Assembly (NCBI RefSeq): GCF_001612665.1 | Contig: NZ_BDAX01000006.1 | Coordinates: forward strand, 186,001-250,000 | DNA: 64,000 bases | Origin: Nocardia alba NBRC 108234 | GTDB lineage: Bacteria > Actinomycetota > Actinomycetes > Mycobacteriales > Mycobacteriaceae | Direction of reading: 5' to 3' | Part shown: positions 48,088 to 57,002 of the stretch, in pieces | How the letters are laid out: every line of letters begins with the position of its first letter | Numbering within the stretch: position 1 is the first letter of the stretch | Made by a program: the position numbers and the translations under genes | Notes under the pieces: generated by a model | Databases searched by the model: none | What the model saw: only the letters and a program-made list of their open reading frames with translations | What the model was told of the DNA's origin: nothing

Positions 48088-48855
48088 GTGGACTTGGATT
48101 GGCGCGGCGTGCGCGAGGACTACACGGTGTTCGCCGATGACGCGGTGCTCGCGTTGAACAAGCCATCGGGGATCTCGGTGACCGGGGAGCGACACGACAC
48201 CGATCTGGTGGAGTTGGCGCGGGTCGCGGGGACGCAGCTGTATCCGGTGCACCGAATCGACAAGGTGACCTCGGGACTGGTGCTGCTGGCGACCGACCTG
48301 GCCGCGCACGGGCCGCTGACCAGGCAGTTCAACAATCAGACCGCGCGTAAGGCGTATCTGGCGATCGTGGCGGGCGCCGGTCTGCCCGATCACGGGGAGC
48401 TCGATCTGCCGTTGAGCGTGGGGCGCAAGAATCGGGTGCGGATCGCGGCGCCACGCGAGGCGATCCAGCGCGAGGCCGACCGGTGGTTCGTCGACGAGGC
48501 GGATCTGCTGCCCGCGAAGAACTATCCGTCACAGACCTTGTTCAGCACGGTCGCCCGGCGCGGCGAGCACGCGCTGCTCGCCCTACGGCCGGTGACCGGG
48601 CGTCGCCATCAGATTCGCGTGCAGCTGGCCTGGATCGGCCACCCCATCCTCGGTGACCCGCTGTTCGACCGCACCGCCGCGCTGCCCCGCACCCACCTGC
48701 ACTCGTGGAAACTCGGCCTCGCCGCCGACTGGCTGACGCCACCGGTCCTCGACCTCGAGGCCACTCCCGGCCCGGACTTCTGGGAGCCGGTGACGTGCGA
48801 CCCCGACGAGGCCGCACGACTACTCGACACCGCGCGCCGGCTCGTCGTGAGCTGA
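48088..48855 (+). CDS. RluA-family pseudouridine synthase
   Basis: 255 residues. Catalytic motif HRIDKVTSGLVLLA near 56 carries the essential Asp; also KPSGISVTG, ARKAYLAIV near 90, and RPVTGRRHQIRVQLAWIGHPILGDPLF near 170, all RluA/RsuA-like. No S4 domain. It would isomerise uridine in rRNA or tRNA; the exact target is not readable. TAGGGT lies 6 nt before the GTG start (leaderless). Confidence 0.92.
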   Translation: MDLDWRGVREDYTVFADDAVLALNKPSGISVTGERHDTDLVELARVAGTQLYPVHRIDKVTSGLVLLATDLAAHGPLTRQFNNQTARKAYLAIVAGAGLPDHGELDLPLSVGRKNRVRIAAPREAIQREADRWFVDEADLLPAKNYPSQTLFSTVARRGEHALLALRPVTGRRHQIRVQLAWIGHPILGDPLFDRTAALPRTHLHSWKLGLAADWLTPPVLDLEATPGPDFWEPVTCDPDEAARLLDTARRLVVS

Positions 48856-48878
48856 CTTCGATCGGCGACGACCGGGAG

Positions 48879-49427
48879 CTACTGCACGAGTCGCCAGTCG
48901 CTGTCACCCGCGTTGCGGGCGGTCACCTCGATCGTCCCCGAGTCGCCGTTCGTGTCGAGCGCCGTACAGGTGAAGGTGCTGCCGACCTCGACGATCTTCA
49001 GACCCTGCCCGCAGTTCACCGTCACCGGAAAGCCCACCTGGCTCGCGACATCGGTGGTGAGTCCGTTCGCGGTCGCGGCGAGGTCGAACACGACATCGCG
49101 GGTCGTGAACTTCACCGCGCCCTCGTCGTTTTCGACCGTCACGTCGACACGCACGTCGTTGTCGGCGAGGTCGGCGATGCAGACGAAGGTGTCGCCGGCC
49201 TTCGGATCGTCGGCCAGCCGTGGGCATTTGACCGAGGAGACCTTGCGCGACATCGACGCGTAGGCGTTGTCGAGCTCAGTGGTGATGTTCTTCTCCAGCG
49301 CCCCGTAGTCGGGGCCGCCGATCGAGATCGACGCATTGCACCCGAACAGGGCGAGCGTCACCGGAATCGACAAGGCACCCAGTACAACCCGGGTGCGGGG
49401 ACGATGCACAGCATCAGTGTTGGCCAC
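48879..49427 (-). CDS. DUF4333 lipoprotein, duplicated domain
   Basis: 182 residues. Signal with lipobox SIPVTLALFGC, then two copies of a DUF4333-like unit. Each has a Cys pair: VKCPRLADDPKAGDTFVC in the first, VNCGQGLKIVEVGSTFTC in the second, with the second copy ending WRLVQ. Probably an envelope lipoprotein of unknown role. The GTG at 49427 is chosen over the upstream TTG because TAACTT sits 7 nt before it. Confidence 0.78.
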   Translation of the reverse strand: MANTDAVHRPRTRVVLGALSIPVTLALFGCNASISIGGPDYGALEKNITTELDNAYASMSRKVSSVKCPRLADDPKAGDTFVCIADLADNDVRVDVTVENDEGAVKFTTRDVVFDLAATANGLTTDVASQVGFPVTVNCGQGLKIVEVGSTFTCTALDTNGDSGTIEVTARNAGDSDWRLVQ

Positions 49428-49690
49428 ATAGATCAAGTTACGCAAGATCGCGTCGCGAACCTACCGGAATGCGCACACAAGTTTCCACCAGCACATCGGT
49501 TCGCGCAGCACGGCGGAACCGACGGATCCGCCAGCGTGAAAAGTGACACAGACCACTGAATAGGTTTTCGCTGGTGGTACGGCTCATGAAGACGAGAAAA
49601 GCCAGGTCATCTAGCCTGGAGGGGTGCCGATGACCCATACCGGCGCACTCTGACGCAACGGAGCGATCCCGGAGAAGAAAGCGACTGCCG

Positions 49691-50482
49691 ATGATCCTGG
49701 CGGCCCAACTCAGCGACACCCACTTCGACCTCAGCGCACGCAACACCGAACGGGTGGAGGCGGTGATGGGCTATCTGGCGGACCTGCCGCACCGGCCCGA
49801 CGTCATCCTCGTGACCGGCGACATCACCGATTCCGGTACGCCGGAGCAGTACGCCCAGGCCCGCCAGGCCCTGCTCGGCGGCGGCAGCAGCGACATCCCC
49901 GTGTACCTGCTGCCCGGCAACCACGACGACCGCGCGAACTTCCGGACCGGGCTGCTGGGCGAGCCGGCCGCGACGACGCCTGTCAACAGCGTGTACCGCG
50001 TCGGCGCGCTCACCGTCATCATGCTCGACTCGAGCATCCCGGGTGAGCCCGCGGGCCTGCTGGGCGAGGACACCTTCGACTGGCTGCGCGCGACGCTCGC
50101 CGAAGCTGGCGACGGACCCGTCCTGATCGCTCTGCATCATCCGCCCAAGCGCGTCCACAGTCCCGTGGTCGATGTCATCGCACTCACCGATCCCAGCCGA
50201 TTGGCCGCCGTCGTGGCGGGCGATCCACGCATCGTCGGCATCCTCACCGGCCACGCCCACGCCGCCATCGCGACGACCTTCGCGGGCAAACCGATGATCA
50301 CCTGCCCCAGTACCGCCTCCGTCCTCGGCGGTGAATGGGAGCTGACCTTGCCACACCGCGTCATGGACTACGCGCCCGATCCGGCGATCGCACTGCACAT
50401 CATCGACGAGAACTTCGGTCTCACAACATATTTCCGAACGGTCGCGATGGGCGGCTGGCTCTCGGAGCCCCCACCCGCCTGA
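49691..50482 (+). CDS. Class III (CpdA/Rv0805-like) cyclic nucleotide phosphodiesterase
   Basis: 263 residues. Calcineurin-like metallophosphoesterase with all five metal-ligand blocks: DTH (9-11), GDITD (near 43), GNHDD (near 76), HHPP (near 150) and GHAHA (near 188). The family hydrolyses cAMP and other phosphodiesters with Fe/Mn centres. Location 1.7 kb from a class III cyclase suggests cAMP turnover, though the genes are not one operon. Confidence 0.9.
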   Translation: MILAAQLSDTHFDLSARNTERVEAVMGYLADLPHRPDVILVTGDITDSGTPEQYAQARQALLGGGSSDIPVYLLPGNHDDRANFRTGLLGEPAATTPVNSVYRVGALTVIMLDSSIPGEPAGLLGEDTFDWLRATLAEAGDGPVLIALHHPPKRVHSPVVDVIALTDPSRLAAVVAGDPRIVGILTGHAHAAIATTFAGKPMITCPSTASVLGGEWELTLPHRVMDYAPDPAIALHIIDENFGLTTYFRTVAMGGWLSEPPPA

Positions 50483-50494
50483 CCACGGTGTCGG

Positions 50495-51379
50495 CTAGCT
50501 CGCGGCTGCCCGGAGCAACTCCATCGTCCGGGTGACGACCGGGTTGCGGGACTCGGAGTCCTTGATGTGCGCGCAGATCGTGCGCTGCGGCGTCGGGTTG
50601 GCCAGCGCGAGCGCACGAGAACCGGGCGGGAGTTCCGTGGCGCCCAGGCGCGGGATGACGGTGATGCCGATACCGCGCGCCACGAATCGCAGCGCCGACG
50701 GGAAGTCGGTCGTCTCCACCACGAAGCGGGGAGTGAAACCCGCTGCGGCGCAGGCGTTCAGCATCGCCTGTCGACAGGGGCCGTGACTGGTGTCGCTGTC
50801 GATCCAGCGGTATCGCTCGAGTTCGGCGACGTCGACGGTGGTGCGTGCCGCGAGTTCGTGGTCGGCGGGGACCACGGCCACATAAGGCTCGGTCATCAGG
50901 TCGTGATGGGTGTAGCCGACGACCTGCGCCGGCTTGTCCAAGCGCACCGTGAGCGCGATATCGGGTCGGTTGTCCGAGGCCGCGGCCAGCTCGTCGACGA
51001 TGCGAAGGCGAATCCTGGTGTCGGGGAATTCATTTGTGAGGGTGGCGACCACATCGGGCATCCAGTTGGTGCCCGCCGAGCTGAACGAGTTGATCGTGAT
51101 CCGGGTGGCCTTGCCCGCGCGCAGGTCCGACACCGTCGACCCGAGCGCGGTCAGTTCGTCGAGCACCTTGGCGGCCTCCGCCGCGATCACCCGTCCCGCC
51201 GGGGTCGGCACCACGCCGCGACCCACCCGTTCCAGCAGTCGCAAGCCGGTCTCACGCTGGAGCGCGGTGAGGTGCTGGGAGATCGCCGACGGCGAGTAGC
51301 CCAGCGTCGACGCCGCGGCGGCCACCGAACCGGTGGCGACCACGGATCGGAAGATCATCAAGCGATGGGTGTCGATCAT
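50495..51379 (-). CDS. LysR-type transcriptional regulator
   Basis: 294 residues. N-terminal helix-turn-helix (VAAAASTLGYSPSAISQHLTAL, residues about 18-39), then a type 2 periplasmic-binding effector domain (about 92-290). It is divergent from a DMT-family exporter with 84 nt between the starts, containing a perfect LysR-type T-N11-A palindrome. It probably represses itself and activates the exporter in response to the exporter substrate. Confidence 0.92.
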   Translation of the reverse strand: MIDTHRLMIFRSVVATGSVAAAASTLGYSPSAISQHLTALQRETGLRLLERVGRGVVPTPAGRVIAAEAAKVLDELTALGSTVSDLRAGKATRITINSFSSAGTNWMPDVVATLTNEFPDTRIRLRIVDELAAASDNRPDIALTVRLDKPAQVVGYTHHDLMTEPYVAVVPADHELAARTTVDVAELERYRWIDSDTSHGPCRQAMLNACAAAGFTPRFVVETTDFPSALRFVARGIGITVIPRLGATELPPGSRALALANPTPQRTICAHIKDSESRNPVVTRTMELLRAAAS

Positions 51380-51391
51380 GCGGTTTCCTCG

Positions 51392-51408
51392 ATTCAGTTC
51401 TACTGAAT
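51392..51408. promoter_or_regulatory. LysR-type operator
   Basis: ATTCAGT-TCT-ACTGAAT: perfect 7-bp arms around 3 nt, containing the T-N11-A LysR box. It lies 12 nt upstream of the LysR start and 55 nt upstream of the exporter start. Confidence 0.75.
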
Positions 51409-51463
51409 ATTAGATGGCAAATACCCGCTTGTGCTTACCACTTCACCGGTCCACCGTAGAGGC

Positions 51464-52384
51464 ATGAAGTCACGCCTGCCCGCTCTCGCCCTGGTCGCTG
51501 TGATGCTGGCCTGGGCATCGTCGTTCGTGATCATCCGCGCCATCGCGCCCTACGTCTCACCCGCCGCGATGGCATCCGGTCGGCTGCTGGTCGGCGCTGT
51601 GGTGCTGGTGCTGGTGCTGGCGTTTCGCGGCGGTGCGATGCCGCGCGGCACCGCGCTGTGGCTCACGATGGCCTACGGCGCGCTGTGGTTCGGGCTCTAC
51701 ACGGTGCTGGTGAACGCCGCCGAACAGCATCTCGACGCGGGCACCACCGCGCTCCTGGTGAATATCGCGCCCATCGTGGTTGCGGTGCTGGCCGGAGCGT
51801 TTCTCGACGAAGGCTTCCCGCCGCTACTCCTCGTCGGCATCGCGGTGAGCTTCGCCGGCGCCGCGATCATCGCGTTCACCGGACCGGGACAGCGCGACCG
51901 CGTCGGTGTGCTGCTCGCGGTCGCGGCCGCCCTGCTCTACGGCATCAGCGTGGTGGCGCAGAAACTGGTGCTGCGGTCCACCGACCCGCTCACCGCCACC
52001 GCCCTCGGCGCTGTCGCCGGAGCCGTCGTCCTGCTGCCGTGGGCACCGACCATGGCGGGCGAACTGGCCGAGGCGCCGCTTTCCGCCACCATCGGCGTCG
52101 TCTACCTCGGCCTGGTCTCGACCGCCCTCGCCTTCCTGCTCTGGGCCTACGCCCTCGCAAACACCCCCGCGGGGGTTACCGCGTCCGCCAGTTACGCCGT
52201 GCCCGCCCTCGCCATCGTCATGTCCTGGCTCTTCCTCGCGGAGGTCCCCACCCCCACCGCGCTCCTGGGCGGCGCGCTGTGCCTGACCGGCGTCGCGATC
52301 GCGCGCTTGCGACCGAGCATGTTCCAGCGACGCCCACGGACCGCCGCCCGGCACCGGGACGACGCTGCCCCGGCGCTCCGGTAG
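51464..52384 (+). CDS. EamA/DMT-superfamily exporter
   Basis: 306 residues with about ten hydrophobic segments in two homologous EamA halves. The first half begins LPALALVAVMLAWASSFVII and contains the conserved ASGRLLVGAVVL. The second begins VGVLLAVAAALLYGISVVAQ and ends AIVMSWLFLAEVPTPTALLGG. Drug/metabolite transporter fold; substrate unknown. An upstream TTG/GTG extension is possible, but homology begins at the ATG at 51464. Probably controlled by the divergent LysR. Confidence 0.88.
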   Translation: MKSRLPALALVAVMLAWASSFVIIRAIAPYVSPAAMASGRLLVGAVVLVLVLAFRGGAMPRGTALWLTMAYGALWFGLYTVLVNAAEQHLDAGTTALLVNIAPIVVAVLAGAFLDEGFPPLLLVGIAVSFAGAAIIAFTGPGQRDRVGVLLAVAAALLYGISVVAQKLVLRSTDPLTATALGAVAGAVVLLPWAPTMAGELAEAPLSATIGVVYLGLVSTALAFLLWAYALANTPAGVTASASYAVPALAIVMSWLFLAEVPTPTALLGGALCLTGVAIARLRPSMFQRRPRTAARHRDDAAPALR

Positions 52385-52455
52385 CCGACACGCCCCCACA
52401 CGATCTCCACATCAGCACCACGCCCGCACACCCGACCCCCTGGCAGACTGGACAC

Positions 52456-54585
52456 GTGAGACACAAGCCCGTTGGTCTGCCGAGCGGTCCCCTGCGCCCG
52501 ATCGAACTGGCGAGCGGCGCGGTGATGGCCGGACTCACCGTCGGCCTGATCACCGTCGGTTCACTCGTTCCCATGGCGGCCGCGTTGCAGCTCGTCGCGG
52601 CAGTCCCGTTGGGCCTGCTCGCCCAGCGGTATCGACTGCGCGCACTGGTCACCGCCACTATCGCGGCCACCCTGGTCACCTTCGTCGCCGCGGGCGTGAT
52701 GCCCGCGCTCGGCGTGCTCGGCGCGGCCACCCTCGCGGGAATCATCGGAACGGTGAAGCGCCGAGGTGGCGGATTCCCGACGGTGTTCGCGCTCGGAGTC
52801 GTCGCCGGCGTCGGCTGGGGTCTGTTCTCCGTCGGCAGTCTGCTGGTCTTCGCCCGAACCAGGGACCTGTTCTTCGACGCGATCAGCAATACCGCGAAGG
52901 GCATCGAGAATCTGGCGGGCCGGGCGTCCGCGCTGGAACCGCTCGGCCGACTGGCCGCCGAGACCGTCGACGTGGTGCTGCGCTGGTGGTGGATCTACAT
53001 CGGCGCCACGGTGGCGCTCGGAGTCCTGGTGAGCACGGTGATCTCCTGGTACGTGCTCGGGGCGGTACTCGATCGTCTCGCCTGGCTACCCGGCAGCGAT
53101 CGACTCGACGCGCCGCTCGACGATCGGCCGGTGGGGCCGCTGCCGGTCGTTCTGCACGGGGTCGGGTATCGGTACGAGGGCGCCGATGTCGACGCGCTGG
53201 CCGACATCGACCTCAGCATTCGTCCGGGCGAGTTCGTCGCCGTCGTCGGCCACAACGGGTCCGGCAAGTCGACCCTGACCCGGGTGCTGGCGGGCAGGCC
53301 GCCGACAACGGGTGCGGTGGACCGTCCTGGTTCGGCGGGCCTGGGCGCGATCGGCGGCACGGCGCTGGTCCTGCAACGACCCGAGAGCCAGACACTCGGC
53401 GTCTCGGTCGCCGACGACGTGGTGTGGGGACTGTCGGCGGAATCGGCGGCCGAAGTGGACGTCGACGCGCTACTCGCCGAGGTCGGCCTCGGCGAGATGG
53501 GCGCCCGCGAAACCGCCACCCTGTCCGGCGGCCAGCAACAGCGCCTCGCCGTGGCCGCCGCGCTCGCCCGCCGCCCGGCGCTGCTCATCGCCGACGAAGC
53601 CACCTCGATGATCGACCCCGACGGTCGCCGTGAACTCGTCGCGCTGCTGGCCGAACTCCCGCGCACGCACGGCACCGCCGTGGTGCTGGTGACCCACCAC
53701 GAAGCCGACGCCACCGCCGCCGACCGGGTGATCCACCTCGCCCGCGGCCGCATGGTCGACCACCTCGCGAGCTGGCCGCACCCGGCCCGCGACCAGCGCC
53801 GCAGGCCGATGGGCGCCCCCGTCCTCGAACTCGCAGACGTGCGCCACACCTACAACCGGGGTACCCCGTGGGAGGCGCCCGCACTGCACGGTATCGATCT
53901 GTCGGTCCTCCAGGGAGAGGCGCTGCTGATCGTCGGCGGCAACGGGTCGGGCAAGTCGACCCTCGCCTGGATCATCGCGGGACTGATCGCGCCCAGCTCG
54001 GGACGCTGCGAACTGCGCGGCACCGCGGTCGACAAGCAGGTCGGCGGGGTGGCCCTGGCCTTCCAGCATTCCCGGTTGCAACTACAGAAGCAGACGGTCG
54101 GCGCCGAGATCGCCGACTGGGGTGGGCGGGCGACCGGCTCGGGCGCGGTCGGGCAGGCGCTGGACGCGGTGGGCCTGGACCGCCGCCTCGCCGCCCGTTC
54201 GGTGGAGGAGCTCAGCGGCGGGCAGGCCAAGCGGGTGGTGCTCGCCGCCATGGTGGCGAGTCGGCCGCAGGTGGTCGTCCTCGACGAACCGCTGGCGGGC
54301 CTGGATCCACAGGGTCGCGCCGAGATCGTGGAACTGCTTGCCCGGCTGCGTGATTCAGGACTGACGTTGATCATCATCTCCCACGACGTCGCCGAGATGG
54401 CGATGGTCTGCGACCGCACGGTGCACCTGGACGACGGCGTGGTGGTCTCGGCCGACGGCCACGCGATCCCGAGAACCGAACGCGCACACGATAAGCCCGC
54501 CTTCGTGGCCGGCCTGCCCCTCGGCCGTCACGGCGACGAAGGCGCGACGGCACACACCAGCGCACCGAAAGGCACGACCCCATGA
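52456..54585 (+). CDS. ECF transporter: membrane substrate-specificity part fused to two ATPases
   Basis: 709 residues. Residues 1-210 hold about six membrane helices (VMAGLTVGLITVGSLVPMAA onward), S-component/DUF2232-like. ATPase 1 has GHNGSGKST near 265, LSGGQQQR near 355 and LLIADEATS near 376. ATPase 2 has GGNGSGKST near 494, LSGGQAKR near 587 and VVVLDEPLAG near 606. So one polypeptide supplies S-like, A and A' parts, while EcfT is the next gene with a 4-nt ATGA overlap. It should import a vitamin or metal-related micronutrient; no riboswitch or pathway gene tells which. Start GTG with CAGACT 6 nt upstream. Confidence 0.88.
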   Translation: MRHKPVGLPSGPLRPIELASGAVMAGLTVGLITVGSLVPMAAALQLVAAVPLGLLAQRYRLRALVTATIAATLVTFVAAGVMPALGVLGAATLAGIIGTVKRRGGGFPTVFALGVVAGVGWGLFSVGSLLVFARTRDLFFDAISNTAKGIENLAGRASALEPLGRLAAETVDVVLRWWWIYIGATVALGVLVSTVISWYVLGAVLDRLAWLPGSDRLDAPLDDRPVGPLPVVLHGVGYRYEGADVDALADIDLSIRPGEFVAVVGHNGSGKSTLTRVLAGRPPTTGAVDRPGSAGLGAIGGTALVLQRPESQTLGVSVADDVVWGLSAESAAEVDVDALLAEVGLGEMGARETATLSGGQQQRLAVAAALARRPALLIADEATSMIDPDGRRELVALLAELPRTHGTAVVLVTHHEADATAADRVIHLARGRMVDHLASWPHPARDQRRRPMGAPVLELADVRHTYNRGTPWEAPALHGIDLSVLQGEALLIVGGNGSGKSTLAWIIAGLIAPSSGRCELRGTAVDKQVGGVALAFQHSRLQLQKQTVGAEIADWGGRATGSGAVGQALDAVGLDRRLAARSVEELSGGQAKRVVLAAMVASRPQVVVLDEPLAGLDPQGRAEIVELLARLRDSGLTLIIISHDVAEMAMVCDRTVHLDDGVVVSADGHAIPRTERAHDKPAFVAGLPLGRHGDEGATAHTSAPKGTTP

Positions 54586-55322
54586 GCACAGTGCTGCTGC
54601 GTGAAGTACCGGTCGACAGCGTGGTGCACCGCCTGTGGGCGGGCACGAAGATGATCGCCGCGTTCGGAATCAGCCTGCTGCTGATGTTCCTGCCGTCCTG
54701 GCCGGTCCTCGGCGTGATCACGGCCTTTCTGGTGTTGATCTGGGTGCTCGCGCGGTTACCGCTCGGCGCGATCCCCCGACCGCCCTGGTGGTTCTGGGGA
54801 CTCGTCGTGCTCGGCGGTCTGATCAACGCGCCGATCGGGATGAAGGCCGTGCTCGGCTACGCGCAGATCTTCGTCTTCGGGCTGGTCCTGGTGGCCGCCT
54901 CGTTCCTGATCGCCTTCACCACGCCGATGGGCGAGATCGCCCCCGCTCTCGCGAAGCTCGGTGCGCCGCTGCGCAAGTTGCGCCTGCCGGTCGACGAATG
55001 GGCCGTGGTCGTCGCGCTCACCCTGCGCGGATTGCCGCTGCTGTTCGACGAGATCCGGGTACTGCGCGCCGCGCGCAAGCTGCGCCCCAAGGACAACCTG
55101 ATGCACCGCGCCGCCGACAACCCGCTCATCGACATCCTCACCGCGTGTATGGCGGTGTCGTCGCGGCGCGCGGGCGAACTCGGCGAGGCGATCACCGCGC
55201 GCGGCGGCACCGGCATGCTGACTGCGCATCCGAGCGCGCCACACCGACGCGACGCCATCGCCCTCGGGTTCGTGGTCGCGGTCTGCGCCGGCTCCGTGGC
55301 ACTGAGCACCGTCATCGGCTGA
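54582..55322 (+). CDS. ECF transporter T component (EcfT)
   Basis: 246 residues. Membrane segments near 26-46, 46-62, 72-90, 92-115 and 225-245, with the coupling-region signature LRAARKLRPKDN (near 160) and the second Ala-Arg-Gly motif AITARGGTG (near 205) that contact the ATPase pair. The ATG overlaps the stop of the ATPase gene (ATGA), so translation is coupled. The last 17 bp are tandemly repeated over the stop codon. Confidence 0.9.
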   Translation: MSTVLLREVPVDSVVHRLWAGTKMIAAFGISLLLMFLPSWPVLGVITAFLVLIWVLARLPLGAIPRPPWWFWGLVVLGGLINAPIGMKAVLGYAQIFVFGLVLVAASFLIAFTTPMGEIAPALAKLGAPLRKLRLPVDEWAVVVALTLRGLPLLFDEIRVLRAARKLRPKDNLMHRAADNPLIDILTACMAVSSRRAGELGEAITARGGTGMLTAHPSAPHRRDAIALGFVVAVCAGSVALSTVIG

Positions 55323-55337
55323 GCACCGTCATCGGCT
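55304..55337 (+). repeat. Tandem 17-bp duplication at the ecfT stop
   Basis: GAGCACCGTCATCGGCT occurs twice head to tail; the TGA of the gene is created at the junction. Probably replication slippage. Confidence 0.85.
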
Positions 55338-55511
55338 GAGCGCAATACCCCGAATCCACTGCCCCCGAACCCTTCTGCACGCTATGGTTCGTCACGGAAA
55401 TTCGAGCTGGGCAGCGTTACGCGCCGGTCATGAGCAATTTCAAGGGGAAAGTCACTACCACGGCGCTTGTTCGAGCACTCACACCTGATGGATCAGATGG
55501 GAACTGTTCAC

Positions 55512-56150
55512 ATGATCATCCGCAACATTGCCGCGGTCGCTGTTCCGGTGCTCGCGGCAGCACTGGTGGGAACCGGAGTCGCCGGGGCGGACTCGGTGAC
55601 ACCGAATGTCGGGTACCACACCGAACTCGTCGGCAACACTGTCATCACCACACTCACGCACGGCACCTTCGCGATCACCGGCGGTGCCGTCGACATCCGC
55701 GACGAGGCGGGCGCGACCTTGGTCTCACTGCCATTGTCAGTCCGTGACGGCAACCTCGAATACCCGCTGCCGCACACGGTTCACGAAGGCGGCAAGGTGC
55801 TCGAGCTGACAGCGGTCAAGGACGTCGCGGCTGCCGTACCCAACCTGAAACCCGTCGCCTCACCTGCGGAAAACTATGCGGCGCAGTCGAATTTCGCCGC
55901 TACCTTCGCTCTTGCCAGCGCCGTCGGCAGCTTCATCGGCATGGCCATCGGAGCAACCATCGGTTTCATCGTCGGCCTGCCCGCGGGCTTGGTCGGCGCG
56001 ATTCCCGGCCTCGTCACCGGCGCCTCCGTCGGCGGCATCATCGGCACACTCGTCGTCGGTGGACCCGCGCTGATCATCGCCGGCCTGGATCTGATCAACA
56101 CCCTCCAGGCACCCGCAGGCACCACACAGTGGGCAGAGCAGACCAAATAG
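55512..56150 (+). CDS. Exported protein with glycine-zipper membrane region
   Basis: 212 residues from the ATG at 55512; in-frame starts upstream lack a signal context. Signal peptide NIAAVAVPVLAAALVGTGVA with AGA-D cleavage, a beta-rich domain to about residue 115, then a long Gly-x3-Gly rich hydrophobic stretch (SFIGMAIGATIGFIVGLPAG onward, 140-195) typical of glycine zippers. I recognise the layout from Nocardia/Rhodococcus hypothetical proteins; possibly membrane-inserting or self-associating in the envelope. Confidence 0.75.
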   Translation: MIIRNIAAVAVPVLAAALVGTGVAGADSVTPNVGYHTELVGNTVITTLTHGTFAITGGAVDIRDEAGATLVSLPLSVRDGNLEYPLPHTVHEGGKVLELTAVKDVAAAVPNLKPVASPAENYAAQSNFAATFALASAVGSFIGMAIGATIGFIVGLPAGLVGAIPGLVTGASVGGIIGTLVVGGPALIIAGLDLINTLQAPAGTTQWAEQTK

Positions 56151-56201
56151 TCTGCGCCACAGTTCGATTCCACCGTCGCACCGACGCCTACACTGGCGTC
56201 G

Positions 56202-56846
56202 GTGCGACAAGGAAACGGACTCGACATCCCCGATAACCTCGGCGATCTGTGCGCGCCCGACCGAATGGCGCTGATCGTCTACGACATGCAGGTCGGGGTT
56301 CTCGGTCAGCTGCCCGACGGCCAGGAGATCACCGAACGCGTTGTACGGGTGGTCGAAGCCGCCCGCCGCGGCGGCTATCCGGTGATCTTCCTGCGGCACT
56401 TCTTCCCACCGCGTCGCCTGACCGGCGTATACGGGATGCGGCTGCTGATGAGCTGGCAGAACGCCGAATCAATCGACGACGTCGCCTTCATCCTGCAACG
56501 CGATACCCCGTCGTTCGAGCTGGTACCCGAACTGGTCCCGCGCGACGACGAGTTGGTCTTCGACAAGATGTCGATGTCGGCCTTCGAGGGCACACCCCTG
56601 GCCACCCTGCTGCGCGATCTGCGCATCGGTTCCTACGCCATCGCCGGCGTCGCACTCGAGATCGGCATCGCGCCCACCGTGACCCACTCCACCGATCTGG
56701 GTTTCGTCCCCGTGGTCATCAGCGACGCCTGCGGCGGCCGCGACAAGGAAGCGATAGCGCGCGCTTACGACGACATAGCGTTCCAGGGCAATGCGCTCGT
56801 CACCGATGTCGACACGATCTCCGGCCTGATGGCCGAGAACCGATAG
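56202..56846 (+). CDS. Isochorismatase-family hydrolase lacking the Cys nucleophile
   Basis: 214 residues. The catalytic Asp lies in IVYDMQVG (near 26) and the Lys in VFDKMSMSAFEGT (near 122). At the place of the usual Cys (GVATDxCV) the sequence is GVALEIGIAPT, with Gly, as in true isochorismatases of the EntB/PhzD type (GVYAHIG). So isochorismate-like vinyl ether hydrolysis is more plausible than amidase activity. TACACT lies 7 nt before the GTG start, indicating a leaderless mRNA. No isochorismate synthase or siderophore gene is nearby. Confidence 0.85.
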   Translation: MRQGNGLDIPDNLGDLCAPDRMALIVYDMQVGVLGQLPDGQEITERVVRVVEAARRGGYPVIFLRHFFPPRRLTGVYGMRLLMSWQNAESIDDVAFILQRDTPSFELVPELVPRDDELVFDKMSMSAFEGTPLATLLRDLRIGSYAIAGVALEIGIAPTVTHSTDLGFVPVVISDACGGRDKEAIARAYDDIAFQGNALVTDVDTISGLMAENR

Positions 56847-56883
56847 CACCCCGGCGAACTCCCAGCGCTGGTTCCCCAGCACC

Positions 56884-56998
56884 GGGTTTTCGGCCGCCTC
56901 GGATCCGAGGGGCGAGGCGTAACGCCGAAGGCGCAGTATCGCCCCTCGGATTCGAGGCAATCAGGGCCGAAAACCCCGCGGCGCCAGCCGCCAAAAAA
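56884..56998. repeat. Interspersed palindromic repeat, copy 2
   Basis: Long inverted repeat: GGGTTTTCGGCC..GCCTCGGATCCGAGG pairs with its near complement ending at 56977, with a small GGCGTAACGCC hairpin in the loop. It is followed by GCGGCGCCAGCCGCCAAAAAA. The 16-bp core at 56976-56991 is identical, inverted, to 32838-32853. It lies between the convergent hydrolase and MT0933-like genes. Confidence 0.6.
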
Positions 56999-57002
56999 GA
57001 AC

